Assembly (NCBI GenBank): GCA_947174635.1
Contig: CAMWJS010000025.1
Location: 1 to 32,684 of the forward strand
DNA from: an uncultured Muribaculaceae bacterium
GTDB taxonomy: Bacteria > Bacteroidota > Bacteroidia > Bacteroidales > Muribaculaceae
DNA: 32,684 nt
Reading direction: 5' to 3'
Part shown: in pieces, positions 1 through 8,419 of the stretch
Numbering within the stretch: position 1 is the stretch's first letter
How the letters are laid out: every line of letters starts with the position of its first letter
Notes under the pieces: generated by a model
Databases searched by the model: none
What the model was told of the DNA's origin: nothing
Seen by the model: the letters and a program-made list of their open reading frames with translations, nothing else
Translations under genes and position numbers: made by a program

Positions 1-25
1 TAGTAGCCGCGGTTTTTAACCGCGG
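1..25. repeat. palindromic intergenic repeat, copy 1
   Basis: An 8-bp inverted repeat (CCGCGGTT at 7-14, AACCGCGG at 18-25) with a 3-nt loop, preceded by TAGTAG. The same 25 bases recur exactly at 2579-2603, so the two copies flank the mtaB/acyltransferase pair in direct orientation. It could act as a hairpin in RNA. No T-tract follows it, so I do not call it a terminator. Confidence 0.75.
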
Positions 26-191
26 AAAGATAAGAATGAGTTTTGCAACACCCTCAATTGTGATGTAACCCCAGGCACAGCCTGGGGCATGCTAAGTATC
101 AGCAAATTAGCCTCGGAGAGGCGTCATTGTGGTTATTGGCGTCATTTCAGACTTCAAGTTTTGCAACACTCTCTTTCATATTATTAAACAG
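26..191. repeat. GTTTTGCAACAC-type intergenic element
   Basis: This spacer lies downstream of the acyltransferase gene. It contains two direct copies of GTTTTGCAACAC (40-51 and 158-169), 118 bp apart. Between them are a strong hairpin (CCCCAGGC 69-76, loop ACA, GCCTGGGG 80-87) and a small hairpin-forming GCCTCGGAGAGGC (110-122). Related GTGTTGCA ends occur at 2475, 13254 and 19739. It looks like a non-coding, MITE-like or REP-like interspersed repeat; that reading is inference. Confidence 0.55.
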
Positions 192-1082
192 TTACTTCCC
201 CGGTTCCACCGGATGTTTCCACCTTTTGTGGGTCCAGAGCCATATTGACGGCTGGCGGCGTATATTGCATTCAAGCAGACGCGTATAGCGCTCCGTTATC
301 TCATCGGGAGCCATAGCCGATGCGTCGTCGGCTATAGGTACGATGCGCACGTGATAGCGTCCGCGGTGCAGCTTCGTCATATCGAAGTACACTACCGCCG
401 CCCCGAGTTTCTGCGCCACAGTTGCCGTGCCTGTAATCATCGCCGTCGGGTGGTTGAGCAGCATCGTTATATATCCCGGGTCATTGTGGCTCGGCTTCTG
501 GTCGCTCATAAAGCCGGTGAACGTCGTTACGCCCTCCTTGCGTCGTCGCAGAAGCTCGCGGAACACCGTGGCCTTGGCATAGCAGCGCGAATTAAAACGC
601 TCGCGTATGCGCAACATATACGCGTCCATCCACTTCGATTTCAACGGGCGGTAGACCTGCGAGCGCTCGCTGCCCTCCACATCGGCAACCACGCCGAGCG
701 ACGTCACCCACTCCCAGTTGAAACAGTGCGAGAAATAAGCCACCACAGGCCGCTTCTCCTCAAGATACCGCTCGACAATCTCCAGATCCTCATACGTGAT
801 GCGCGACCGTATCTCGCGCTCCGACATGCCGCCGAGCCTTATCGTCTCCACCACGTAATCGGCGAAATTCAGATAAAACTCCTTGGCTGTTTCACGCAAC
901 TCCTTCGGCGATTTCTCAGGAAACGACTCCGCCAGATTTTGCATCACCACCTTTTTGCGGTACCCCGCAACATAATAAAGCAGCACATACAGCACGCAGC
1001 CAAACAGGTAAAGTACACCCAAAGGCAGATGCGACAACAGCCACATACCGCCGTCGGCAAGTTTATATCCTATCCTTTTCAC
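192..1082 (-). CDS. lysophospholipid/lipid A acyltransferase family protein (LpxL/HtrB-like)
   Basis: Predicted inner-membrane acyltransferase that adds an acyl chain to a lipid A precursor or a related lipid. The N-terminus has a hydrophobic segment (about residues 12-38 from the chosen start), followed by the family's YRKKVVMQNL region and the HX4D/E catalytic motif as H-C-F-N-W-E near residue 119. I chose the GTG at 1082 because it overlaps the mtaB stop as GTGA and gives the usual start (KRIGYKLADGG) just before the hydrophobic segment; an ATG at 1112 would add 10 residues. It is 296 aa, normal for the family. It is translationally coupled to mtaB, an arrangement that does not itself suggest a shared pathway. 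The acyl donor and the exact position acylated cannot be read from sequence. Confidence 0.85.
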   Translation of the reverse strand: MKRIGYKLADGGMWLLSHLPLGVLYLFGCVLYVLLYYVAGYRKKVVMQNLAESFPEKSPKELRETAKEFYLNFADYVVETIRLGGMSEREIRSRITYEDLEIVERYLEEKRPVVAYFSHCFNWEWVTSLGVVADVEGSERSQVYRPLKSKWMDAYMLRIRERFNSRCYAKATVFRELLRRRKEGVTTFTGFMSDQKPSHNDPGYITMLLNHPTAMITGTATVAQKLGAAVVYFDMTKLHRGRYHVRIVPIADDASAMAPDEITERYTRLLECNIRRQPSIWLWTHKRWKHPVEPGK

Positions 1083-2401
1083 AGTCCCGTTCCTCCATTT
1101 ATATTGTAACACGGCATCAGACAGCCTTTAACTGACTCCGAACCCGCACATTCCTCTGCGAGCATCACCTCCACTATATGATTGTCGAGATGCTCCGGAG
1201 CCTCAACCGAGACCCTTATATAATTGTCGGTAAACCCGCCCATAGGCTGCCCGTCGGCCGAATGCTCGAGCAGCACCTTGCGCGCAGTGCCGATAAATTG
1301 ACGGGTAAATGCACTCAGCTTGGCATCTGACAGCGCAATCATCCGCGCTGCCCGTCGGTGCTTATCCTCCTGGCTCACCACATGCGGTATTTCCAGCGCA
1401 CGAGTATCAGGACGCTCAGAATAAGGGAACACATGCAGACGCGATATCGGCAGCGACTCCACAAACGCGTATGAGCGCTCGAATTCCGCCTCCGTCTCGC
1501 CGCGTGCACCCACTATCAGGTCCACCCCGATAAACGCATGCGGCATCACCTCGCGTATGCGCTCGATCTTGTGGCGGAACAGCGCCGTATCGTAATGGCG
1601 ACGCATCAGCCTCAGCACCTCGTCCGACCCGCATTGCAGCGGAATATGGAAATGCGGCATGAAACGCTTCGACTGCGCCACGAAGTCGATAATCTCGTCA
1701 GTAAGCAGATTAGGCTCGATCGACGATATGCGGTAACGCTCGATACCCTCCACCTCGTCGAGAGCACGGCAAAGGTCGATAAACGACCTGTCGGTACCCT
1801 TGCCGAAATCACCGATATTGACCCCGGTAATCACAATCTCCTTGCCCCCGCGGGCAGCCGCCGTTCGTGCCTGCCCCACGATCTCCTCAACCGAAGCCGA
1901 GCGGCTGCGCCCGCGCGCACGCGGTATCGTGCAATACGTGCACCAGTAGTCACAGCCGTCCTGCACCTTCAGGAAATAGCGTGTGCGGTCGCCGCGCGAA
2001 CACGACGGATTGAACGCCTTCATCTGCTGCAGCGGCGTTATCAGGCATTGCGCATTATTGTCGGCAATCCAGCGGTCGATATATTCGGGAATGGAATTCT
2101 TCCTGTCAGTACCGGCCACAATCACCACCCCCGGCAACGAGGCAGCCTCATCAGCTTTCAGCTGTGCATAGCAGCCTGTCACCACTATACCCGCATCGGG
2201 ATAACGGCGGTGGAACGAACGTATTGCCTGACGGCACTTCTTGTCGGCCTCCCCGGTCACCGAGCAGGTGTTTACAAGAATAATGTCGGGGATTTCATTG
2301 TCATCGCATCGCATGATACCCCGCTCCTCCAGCATCTCCGCGATTGTAGAGGTTTCAGCAAAATTGAGTTTGCAGCCAAACGTATGATATAGGCAAAGCA
2401 T
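1079..2401 (-). CDS. mtaB: tRNA (t6A37) methylthiotransferase MtaB
   Basis: Radical-SAM methylthiotransferase that converts t6A37 to ms2t6A37 in ANN-decoding tRNAs. The N-terminal UPF0004 domain shows its three cluster cysteines in HTFGCKLNFAET, NTCSVT and TGCYAQ. The radical-SAM cluster motif is CDYWCTYCTIPRARGRS (about residues 150-166), and a TRAM-like domain occupies roughly the last 65 residues. At 440 aa it has the family's length. The HTFGCKLN start separates MtaB from MiaB and RimO, although subfamily assignment by eye is less secure than family. It is the first gene of a two-gene minus-strand unit with the acyltransferase. The start lies just after a palindrome-rich spacer and I see no clear promoter there. 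Confidence 0.92.
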   Translation of the reverse strand: MLCLYHTFGCKLNFAETSTIAEMLEERGIMRCDDNEIPDIILVNTCSVTGEADKKCRQAIRSFHRRYPDAGIVVTGCYAQLKADEAASLPGVVIVAGTDRKNSIPEYIDRWIADNNAQCLITPLQQMKAFNPSCSRGDRTRYFLKVQDGCDYWCTYCTIPRARGRSRSASVEEIVGQARTAAARGGKEIVITGVNIGDFGKGTDRSFIDLCRALDEVEGIERYRISSIEPNLLTDEIIDFVAQSKRFMPHFHIPLQCGSDEVLRLMRRHYDTALFRHKIERIREVMPHAFIGVDLIVGARGETEAEFERSYAFVESLPISRLHVFPYSERPDTRALEIPHVVSQEDKHRRAARMIALSDAKLSAFTRQFIGTARKVLLEHSADGQPMGGFTDNYIRVSVEAPEHLDNHIVEVMLAEECAGSESVKGCLMPCYNINGGTGL

Positions 2402-2578
2402 TATCTGTCACTATTTCAACAGTAGGGACGCGATTCATCGCGTCCGCACCATCTTTCTGTATTATTTCGTTATAGTGTTGCAAAACCCGGAATGCAGGGA
2501 CACACAGTCCGTAGCGTCCCTACATTTCACCGTTTTGCGACAACCGCGGCGGGCTACTATGAGTCTGCTTTGACAGCA
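2402..2578. repeat. cluster of palindromic elements upstream of mtaB
   Basis: The spacer between mtaB and the M3 peptidase gene holds three palindromes. GGACGCGAT/ATCGCGTCC at 2426-2445 has a 2-nt loop. An element at 2475-2545 is bounded by GTGTTGCAAAAC and the near-inverse GTTTTGCGACAAC, with an inner AATGcAGGGAC...GTCCCTACATT pair. CCGCGG...CTACTATG near 2546-2567 pairs imperfectly with CATAGTAGCCGCGG at 2577-2590. The GTAGGGAC core links it to the elements at 13152 and 19739. No coding capacity is seen. Confidence 0.6.
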
Positions 2579-2603
2579 TAGTAGCCGCGGTTTTTAACCG
2601 CGG
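2579..2603. repeat. palindromic intergenic repeat, copy 2
   Basis: Exact second copy of the 25-base sequence at 1-25 (TAGTAG, then CCGCGGTT, TTT, AACCGCGG). It lies 12 bases beyond the stop codon of the M3 peptidase gene, on that gene's downstream side, so in RNA it could serve as a 3'-end stabilising hairpin. Confidence 0.75.
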
Positions 2604-2615
2604 TCTTATTACTTA

Positions 2616-4763
2616 TCAGTCTTTCTTGTTGAGATCGGCGTTAGGCTCGGCAGGCTTGTCGAGACCGTGCTGACGCAACAGCGCGTCGGCAGTCGGAGCC
2701 TGTCCGCGGAACTTTATGTAAAGCTCCATCGGATCCTCGCTGCCGCCCATCTCAAGGATGTTTTCCTTGAACGAACGCGCAGTCTCCGGGTCAAACACGC
2801 CATTCTCCTTGAACAGCTCGAAGCCGTCGGTATCAAGCACCTCGGCCCAGAGATACGTATAGTATCCCGAAGCATAACCGTCGCTGCCGAAAATATGTTT
2901 GAAATACGGGCTGTGGTAGCGGTATTCAACCTCGCGGGGCATGCCGAGTTCCTCAACAACCTTCTCCTCGAAAGCATTGACGTCGACATCGCCGGCATAG
3001 TCCATCTGGCCATACTGGAGGTCAAGATAAGAAGCAGCCACACGTTCAGCCATATTGAAACCTGCATTATGGCGCGACGCAGCCTGAAGTTTCTCAATAA
3101 TCGCATCGGGAATGACCTCGCCGGTCTTGTAGTTGTGCGCATAAACCTTGAGCAGCTCCGGCTCGAGCGCCCAGTGCTCGGTAATCTGCGACGGCAGTTC
3201 CACGAAGTCGCGGTCGACAGCCGTGCCCGACTGGCACTTGTATTTCGCACGCGAAAGCATGCCATGCAGTCCGTGACCGAATTCATGGAACATAGTCGCC
3301 ACATCGTCAAGCGACAGAAGCGACGGAGAGTCGGCCGTCGGAGCCTCGAAGTTGCACACGTTGTATATGATGGGACGCACAGCCGTACCGTCAGCCGCCA
3401 CATACGACGGCTTCATCTCGTCCATCCACGCGCCCTGACGTTTCGACGCACGGGTGAAATAGTCGGTCATGAACACTGCCACATGGTTGCCGTCGAGGTC
3501 AACGACCTCGTATACCTTCACATCCGGGTGATACTTCGGTGCATCGGGCAGCTCCTTAAATTTCACGCCATACAGACGCTCGGCAAGCGTAAAGATACCC
3601 TTTCGCACCGACTCCACCTCGAAATACGGACGCACCTCATTCTCGTCAAGGTCATATTTCTTGGCTCGCACCTTTTCGGCATAATAGTAATAATCCCAAG
3701 GCTCTATCTTGATTTTGTCGCCACGGTCATCGGCAAGCCGCTGCATTTCAGCAACCTCCTCCTTCACCTTGTCGACTGTCGGCTGCCACACCTGCATCAG
3801 AAGGTCGAGAGCGTTCTGGGGCGTTTTGGCCATGACATTGTCAGTCATGTAGGCCGCATAGTTCGGAAACCCGAGAAGCTTCGCCTTCGCCGAACGCGCC
3901 TTAAGTATATCGTTGATTACAGGATGATTGTTATATTCGCCCGACGAAGCCAGCGACGTATATCCGCGATAAATATCGTGGCGGAGCTGACGGTCATCGG
4001 CATACTGCAGGACGGCAAGACGGCTCGGAGCATGGAGCGTGAACGCCCACTCCCCTTTGTGTCCGCGTTTCTCGGCCTCGGCTGCGGCAGTAGCCACAGC
4101 GCTTGCCGGAAGCCCTGCCAGGCGCGCCTTGTCATCGACAAATACCGCAAAGGCATTCGTGGCGTTGAGCAGGTTCTTGTTGAATTTCAGATACAGATCC
4201 GAGAGCTGCAGATTGAGTTCCGACAGTTTCTCCTTCTCTGCCGCAGGCAAGAGCGCGCCGTTGCGGACAAAACTCTTATACGACTCCTCTACAGCACGCT
4301 TCTGCGCCTTGTCGAGATTTTCACGGTGGTCATAGAGATATTTCACACGGTTGAACAGACCCTCGTTCATCGACACCTCGTCGGAGTAGCGCGACACCAT
4401 CGGAGTCACCTCCGCGGCGATTTCCTCCATTGCCGGCGACAAATCAGCCTCCGATATACCGAAGAACACGCGGCTCACACGCTCCAGCGTAGCGCCCGCA
4501 TTGTCCATCGCCACAATCGTATTCTCAAAAGTAGGCGTTTCTGGATTGGCCACAATCGCGGCGATATCCGCGCGAGCCTCCTCTATCCCCTTGGTGAACG
4601 CAGGCACATAGTCGTCAAGTATAATCTTGTCGAACGGCGGAATTTCAAACTGAGTATCGTATGGCGTCAGAAACGGATTGACATGCCCTGCAGCCTGCGC
4701 GCCCCCCGCAATAGGTGAAGCGATAGCAGCTGCCAACATTGCAGTGACTATTTGCTTTTTCAT
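2616..4763 (-). CDS. M3 family metallopeptidase (peptidyl-dipeptidase Dcp / oligopeptidase-like)
   Basis: Zinc oligopeptidase predicted to degrade short peptides. The M3 signature FHEFGHGLHGML gives the HExxH zinc ligands near residues 493-497 of the chosen protein; the rest of the catalytic domain follows (HSPYFKHIFGSDGYASGYYTYLW). A hydrophobic N-terminus ending near AGGAQA resembles a signal peptide, so export to the periplasm is likely. I start at ATG 4763 (715 aa) rather than 4799, because a promoter at 4813-4843 would put the RNA start at about 4806, only a few bases before the longer start. It appears monocistronic. Dcp and oligopeptidase A are hard to separate here; the signal peptide and length favour a Dcp-like enzyme. 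Confidence 0.9.
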   Translation of the reverse strand: MKKQIVTAMLAAAIASPIAGGAQAAGHVNPFLTPYDTQFEIPPFDKIILDDYVPAFTKGIEEARADIAAIVANPETPTFENTIVAMDNAGATLERVSRVFFGISEADLSPAMEEIAAEVTPMVSRYSDEVSMNEGLFNRVKYLYDHRENLDKAQKRAVEESYKSFVRNGALLPAAEKEKLSELNLQLSDLYLKFNKNLLNATNAFAVFVDDKARLAGLPASAVATAAAEAEKRGHKGEWAFTLHAPSRLAVLQYADDRQLRHDIYRGYTSLASSGEYNNHPVINDILKARSAKAKLLGFPNYAAYMTDNVMAKTPQNALDLLMQVWQPTVDKVKEEVAEMQRLADDRGDKIKIEPWDYYYYAEKVRAKKYDLDENEVRPYFEVESVRKGIFTLAERLYGVKFKELPDAPKYHPDVKVYEVVDLDGNHVAVFMTDYFTRASKRQGAWMDEMKPSYVAADGTAVRPIIYNVCNFEAPTADSPSLLSLDDVATMFHEFGHGLHGMLSRAKYKCQSGTAVDRDFVELPSQITEHWALEPELLKVYAHNYKTGEVIPDAIIEKLQAASRHNAGFNMAERVAASYLDLQYGQMDYAGDVDVNAFEEKVVEELGMPREVEYRYHSPYFKHIFGSDGYASGYYTYLWAEVLDTDGFELFKENGVFDPETARSFKENILEMGGSEDPMELYIKFRGQAPTADALLRQHGLDKPAEPNADLNKKD

Positions 4764-4812
4764 CTTTATTAACAGTATGATTGATTTAATTATTTTCAAT
4801 TTCTATGTGATA

Positions 4813-4843
4813 CAAATTTATAGAAAATTTTCCACACCGACAA
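4813..4843 (-). promoter_or_regulatory. promoter of the M3 peptidase gene
   Basis: On the minus strand, TTG (complement of 4841-4843), a 20-bp spacer, then TAAATTTG (complement of 4813-4820) match the Bacteroidota -33/-7 form. The inferred RNA start near 4806 leaves about 43 bases of leader before ATG 4763. Confidence 0.6.
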
Positions 4844-4926
4844 CACAAATTCATACAATGTGCGCCACACTGCCGGCATCAAGTCCACCCTCCTTCATAG
4901 GGCAGAAAACACCGTCATCGGCTCCG

Positions 4927-5946
4927 CTACAGCGCAACGATATTCTTAAACAGTTTCCAGAAGGGGTCGTTGCGGTAGCGGTCAATGCTGCCGGCGGGCA
5001 CATGGAGCGTAATGTTGTCTATCATGTTTTGCGTGAAAGCCTTGCCCACACTCGGGGGTGTCGTGGCATGCAGGTATATATGTTTGAGCGGTGTCTGCGA
5101 AAGACATCCGTTATAGAGTGCGCGCATTGTACCCGGGAGCGTTATCGATTCAAGTCCGGCGTAATAGAACGCATTTTCATCGAGAGCCTCAACACCTTCA
5201 GGTATCTCGATTTCGGTCAGTTTCCCGCAGTCACGGAAACATTCACGCGGAATACGCCTGAAATGTCCCGTCGCAAACTTAACCTTACTGAGCGAATGGC
5301 AGTAATAGAACGCATATTCCCCCAGATATTCCACATCCTTGGGAATATAAATCTCACTCAGGGAGGAACATTGACGAAACGCATAGTCGCCGATATATTT
5401 CAACTGTGCCGGCAGCCCCTCTATGCTTTTTAATTTTGTACATCCCTGAAAGGCGGCCGCCTCTATAAAATGAGGCGCGTTGCCGTGAAAAGCCACACTT
5501 TCAAGCTCCGTGCAATACATAAATGCGCTCTGCGGTATCGTCCCGATTGCAGCCCTTATGTCTATGCTCTTTATTCCGGTCTGGGCGAATGCCTGCCGAC
5601 TTATTTCCACCGGACTCAACCGGTGTATCCCCACCTGAATATCGCCGGGTATTACAGCCGCCCGTTCGTATGGTTTACCTGCACGCGGGCCTAACACACG
5701 ACAGGCGAAATTGACCGGGCTTATCACATTATCCTGATACAGCGTCTCATACATTACGTCGTGCACACTAAACGACAGCGGCACCGAGTTCTGTATGAAC
5801 TGGTAAACAAATACCCCTGCGCCGACCTCTTCGCCTCCTTCCCGGCGCCCTTGCCCCGACAACGTTGCCGGAACTATAGCAGCCAGTCCCGCCGCCAATA
5901 TCGCGCCGCGCAAAAATTTCCCTTTAACCATAGCATCTGAAATCAA
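4927..5946 (-). CDS. BspA-like leucine-rich repeat (LRR_5) protein
   Basis: Secreted or surface leucine-rich repeat protein of the BspA type. A signal-peptide-like segment near residues 8-30 (GKFLRGAILAAGLAAIVPAT) precedes a region of about 90 residues without repeats. From about residue 130 there are repeated units of the form F..C..L..I..P..V..I...AF..C (for example YIGDAYAFRQCSSL-like units). The C-terminus (HVPAGSIDRYRNDPFWKLF) is the usual end of LRR_5 proteins. An ATG five codons downstream (5931) is an equally good start. Its ligand is unknown; adhesion is known for some family members but cannot be inferred here. The upstream spacer holds a 20-bp tandem repeat. Confidence 0.85.
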   Translation of the reverse strand: MISDAMVKGKFLRGAILAAGLAAIVPATLSGQGRREGGEEVGAGVFVYQFIQNSVPLSFSVHDVMYETLYQDNVISPVNFACRVLGPRAGKPYERAAVIPGDIQVGIHRLSPVEISRQAFAQTGIKSIDIRAAIGTIPQSAFMYCTELESVAFHGNAPHFIEAAAFQGCTKLKSIEGLPAQLKYIGDYAFRQCSSLSEIYIPKDVEYLGEYAFYYCHSLSKVKFATGHFRRIPRECFRDCGKLTEIEIPEGVEALDENAFYYAGLESITLPGTMRALYNGCLSQTPLKHIYLHATTPPSVGKAFTQNMIDNITLHVPAGSIDRYRNDPFWKLFKNIVAL

Positions 5947-5964
5947 TCCGATGGACTTATATTA

Positions 5965-6000
5965 TTTAATAATTACAACCTGGTTTTAATAATTACAACC
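5965..6000. repeat. two tandem 20-bp repeats upstream of the LRR gene
   Basis: TTTAATAATTACAACC occurs at 5965-5980 and again at 5985-6000, a period of 20 bp, just upstream of the minus-strand LRR gene start at 5946. A repeated site in this place could bind a regulator, but no protein can be named. Confidence 0.6.
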
Positions 6001-6033
6001 CGGATATTTATCTTTCCACACCCCCATAACAAT

Positions 6034-6070
6034 CAATAAGGAGTCCGGGGAACATCCCGACTCCTTATTG
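6034..6070 (-). terminator. terminator hairpin downstream of the HU gene
   Basis: A 12-bp perfect stem (CAATAAGGAGTC 6034-6045, GACTCCTTATTG 6059-6070) with an inner GGG/CCC extension. It lies 78 bases beyond the HU stop codon in the HU direction. There is no long T-tract, so the call rests on stem quality and position. Confidence 0.65.
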
Positions 6071-6147
6071 TGAATGACAGGTCAGCGGCGCGCATCCGCA
6101 TCTGCTTTGCGGTTGCCGCAATCTGTAATTTCCGGTTGAAAACGTTT

Positions 6148-6420
6148 TTATTTTACCTTGTTCTCAAGTTCGGCACCGGCTTTGAATTTGACAGCCTTGC
6201 GTGCGGGGATTTCAATTTTTTCTTTTGTGCGGGGATTGATACCCGTACGGGCGTCTTTTTCCTGGATTGAGAAAGTACCGAAGCCGAGGAGAGCTACTTT
6301 ATCATTGGCGGCGAGAGCTCCTGCAATAGCGTCGAGAGCTGCTTCAAGTGCGTTTTTAGCATCAACTTTAGTAAGGTTGGCTTTTTCTGCAATAGCGTTG
6401 ATTAACTCTGTTTTGTTCAT
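6148..6420 (-). CDS. HU family DNA-binding protein
   Basis: Nucleoid-associated histone-like protein that bends and compacts DNA as a dimer. The 90-aa length is typical. The sequence starts MNKTELINAIAEKANLTK, has the GFGTF core at residues 46-50, the DNA-binding arm (RTGINPRTKEKIEIPAR) and the KAVKFKAGAEL end. A good promoter lies at 6461-6490 and a hairpin follows at 6034-6070, so it is likely a single-gene unit. Bacteroidales carry several HU paralogues, so no specific symbol is given. Confidence 0.95.
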   Translation of the reverse strand: MNKTELINAIAEKANLTKVDAKNALEAALDAIAGALAANDKVALLGFGTFSIQEKDARTGINPRTKEKIEIPARKAVKFKAGAELENKVK

Positions 6421-6460
6421 AATGAGGTTTTTATTAAATAAGTTTAATGGTATTATTTCG

Positions 6461-6490
6461 CAAATATAAAGTTAAATTTTGAATTATCAA
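6461..6490 (-). promoter_or_regulatory. promoter of the HU gene
   Basis: On the minus strand TTG (complement of 6488-6490), a 19-bp spacer and TATATTTG (complement of 6461-6468) fit the Bacteroidota vegetative promoter. The ATG at 6420 lies about 40 bases beyond the -7 element. Confidence 0.65.
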
Positions 6491-6707
6491 CGTTTTTGGC
6501 CTATAAATTCGTGCGTTGACATTCTTTTTTTCATATTTTTCGGGGCTTTGCTGACGTTTTTCACAAAAATACTTAACAACATAACAGATATCATGCATTT
6601 TTACTAATTTTGCACGCGTCGCCGGTGATGCTCCGCGCATCTTCGCCGACACGTCACATCGGGCGTCATGCCCTGAAATCATAAAGCAAAAAAACGAGAC
6701 AAGCGCC

Positions 6708-7457
6708 ATGAACATAGGCTCTACTTTCCGCAATCTACCCCCGGTGACAAAAAACCTGCTTATCATCAACGCCATAATATGGCTGGCACTGCAGTTGTTT
6801 CCGGCATCGACCAAAGCGACATTCATGGATATCTGCGCACTGCACTATCCGCTGTCCGACAGTTTCAATCCCGCGCAGCTCTTCACCTACATGTTTGTGC
6901 AGGAAAGTTTCTTCCATCTGTTCTTCAACATGTTCGCCCTCTTCATGTTCGGCAACATCATCGAACGCGTCGTCAGCTCCCGTCGCTTCCTGTTCTACTA
7001 CATATCGTGCGGCATAGGCGCGGCTCTCATACAGCTCGGTGTATTCGCATTCATGATACATAACGCCGCCGGACAGCTTCCCGAAGGCATCACAGTCGAC
7101 ACCATTGTAAACATGTCGGTTCCCGCCGGCATGGCACCGTCCCACCCCGATATCTTCCGCATTTGGAATCTTATCAACACCGAAGTTATCGGAGCGTCAG
7201 GGGCCGTCTTCGGCATTCTTCTCGCTTTCGGCTACATGTTCCCCAAAGCTCCGCTCTATCTCTTTTTCATCCCCGTGCCGGTACAGGCACGATGGATTGT
7301 CATCGGCTACGGCGCACTCGAACTGCTCCAGAGCTTCAACAACAACCCCGGCGACAACGTGGCCCATGTGGCCCACCTCGGAGGCATGGCGATAGGATTC
7401 CTCATTCTGCTTTACTGGAAAAAGAAAGGTTTGTTCAATCATGGCGGCATTTACTGA
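6708..7457 (+). CDS. rhomboid family intramembrane serine protease (first of pair)
   Basis: Polytopic membrane protease that cleaves transmembrane substrates. The rhomboid signatures are complete: H70 and N74 in FFHLFFNMF (loop 1 / TM2), catalytic S164 in GASGAVFG, and catalytic H220 in AHVAHLGG. The 249-aa chain has about six hydrophobic segments and a short basic end. A TAATTTTG at 6605-6612 may be its -7 element, though no clear -33 partner is seen. It overlaps the next rhomboid gene by 17 bases, which suggests co-translation. The substrate is unknown. Confidence 0.92.
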   Translation: MNIGSTFRNLPPVTKNLLIINAIIWLALQLFPASTKATFMDICALHYPLSDSFNPAQLFTYMFVQESFFHLFFNMFALFMFGNIIERVVSSRRFLFYYISCGIGAALIQLGVFAFMIHNAAGQLPEGITVDTIVNMSVPAGMAPSHPDIFRIWNLINTEVIGASGAVFGILLAFGYMFPKAPLYLFFIPVPVQARWIVIGYGALELLQSFNNNPGDNVAHVAHLGGMAIGFLILLYWKKKGLFNHGGIY

Positions 7458-8334
7458 TTTATGGCAACGCTTCAGGTCGGCATCTGCGCTATGGAAGCTG
7501 ATAACAATCAACATCGCCCTGTTTCTTGCGCTCAGACTGCTCGGCATCATCGCGATGATAGGCGGATGGGACATCGACACCGTTGTCGATGAACTTGCTT
7601 TGCCCTCATCGCCGGCATCTCTTGCCATGCGCCCGTGGACGGTGATAACCTACATGTTCACCCACTACGACCCGTTCCACATCCTTTTCAACATGCTGAC
7701 CCTCTTCTGGTTCGGCAAAATGATGCTCTGGCGCTGCTCTGCACGGCAGCTTGTATGGCTCTACATCTACGGAGGCATTGCAGGCGCAGCGTTGTATCTC
7801 GCAGCCGCACAGATTTTTGCCGGAGTCGGCGGGTGCCTGCTCGGTGCATCCGCAGCCGTAATGGCCATCGTGATAGCCACAGCCATGATGATGCCCGATT
7901 TCCGAATCACCATGCTGCTTTTCGGCAGCGTCAGACTGAAATGGGTGGCAGTAGGAGCAATCATACTCTTCGCTCTCGGCCTCGTAGGCAACAACGCCGG
8001 CGGCCACATCGCCCACTTCGGCGGCATAATAGCCGGATGTATATTCGGCGCTCTCTACAACAAAGGCATTGATATCACCCGCCCTCTGAACAATCTCGGC
8101 ATCAGGATTGTTGGATTATTCAGACGCGGAGGCACGCACGCTACAAGCCGCCGCAGACAGAAATTCAAATTCAGACCAAAGACCGCTTACAACAGCAATT
8201 CATCAACAACGTCGACTGCCGATGACCGCCGTAACCTTGACGCCATCCTCGACAAAATAAAACATTCCGGCTATACGGCCCTGACAGCCGACGAGCGCCG
8301 GCAACTCTTTGAGATAAGCAAACGCGTGAAATAG
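7441..8334 (+). CDS. rhomboid family intramembrane serine protease with cytosolic C-terminal tail (second of pair)
   Basis: Second rhomboid protease. H80 and N84 lie in PFHILFNML, catalytic S137 in GASAAVMA and catalytic H189 in GHIAHFGG, so it is likely active although its motif reads GASA rather than GASG. After the last membrane segment (about residue 210) there is a basic, serine/threonine-rich linker and a conserved-looking tail (LDAILDKIKHSGYTALTADE) ending near residue 297. From memory, this tail is common in Bacteroidota rhomboids. Its start overlaps the first rhomboid gene by 17 bases. The phosphatase-fold gene follows 85 bases later. Confidence 0.92.
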   Translation: MAAFTDLWQRFRSASALWKLITINIALFLALRLLGIIAMIGGWDIDTVVDELALPSSPASLAMRPWTVITYMFTHYDPFHILFNMLTLFWFGKMMLWRCSARQLVWLYIYGGIAGAALYLAAAQIFAGVGGCLLGASAAVMAIVIATAMMMPDFRITMLLFGSVRLKWVAVGAIILFALGLVGNNAGGHIAHFGGIIAGCIFGALYNKGIDITRPLNNLGIRIVGLFRRGGTHATSRRRQKFKFRPKTAYNSNSSTTSTADDRRNLDAILDKIKHSGYTALTADERRQLFEISKRVK

Positions 8335-8419
8335 GCCCCGGATCTGTCATCCCGGCATTTACGGCAACCGCCCTTACGACGCCAGTGATGCATCTTTACA
8401 TACTTACATCTCCTCTACA

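Noticed and set aside
2667-4718. A 683-aa open frame on the plus strand opposite the M3 peptidase gene.
   Set aside because: It mirrors the M3 gene in the antisense frame; the composition is Arg/His/Leu-rich, no domain is seen, and the minus-strand gene has a full catalytic motif and a promoter. It is a by-product of codon bias.
6434-6826. A 130-aa minus-strand frame between HU and the first rhomboid gene.
   Set aside because: It covers the HU promoter and the rhomboid 5' end, and its composition does not look like a protein family.
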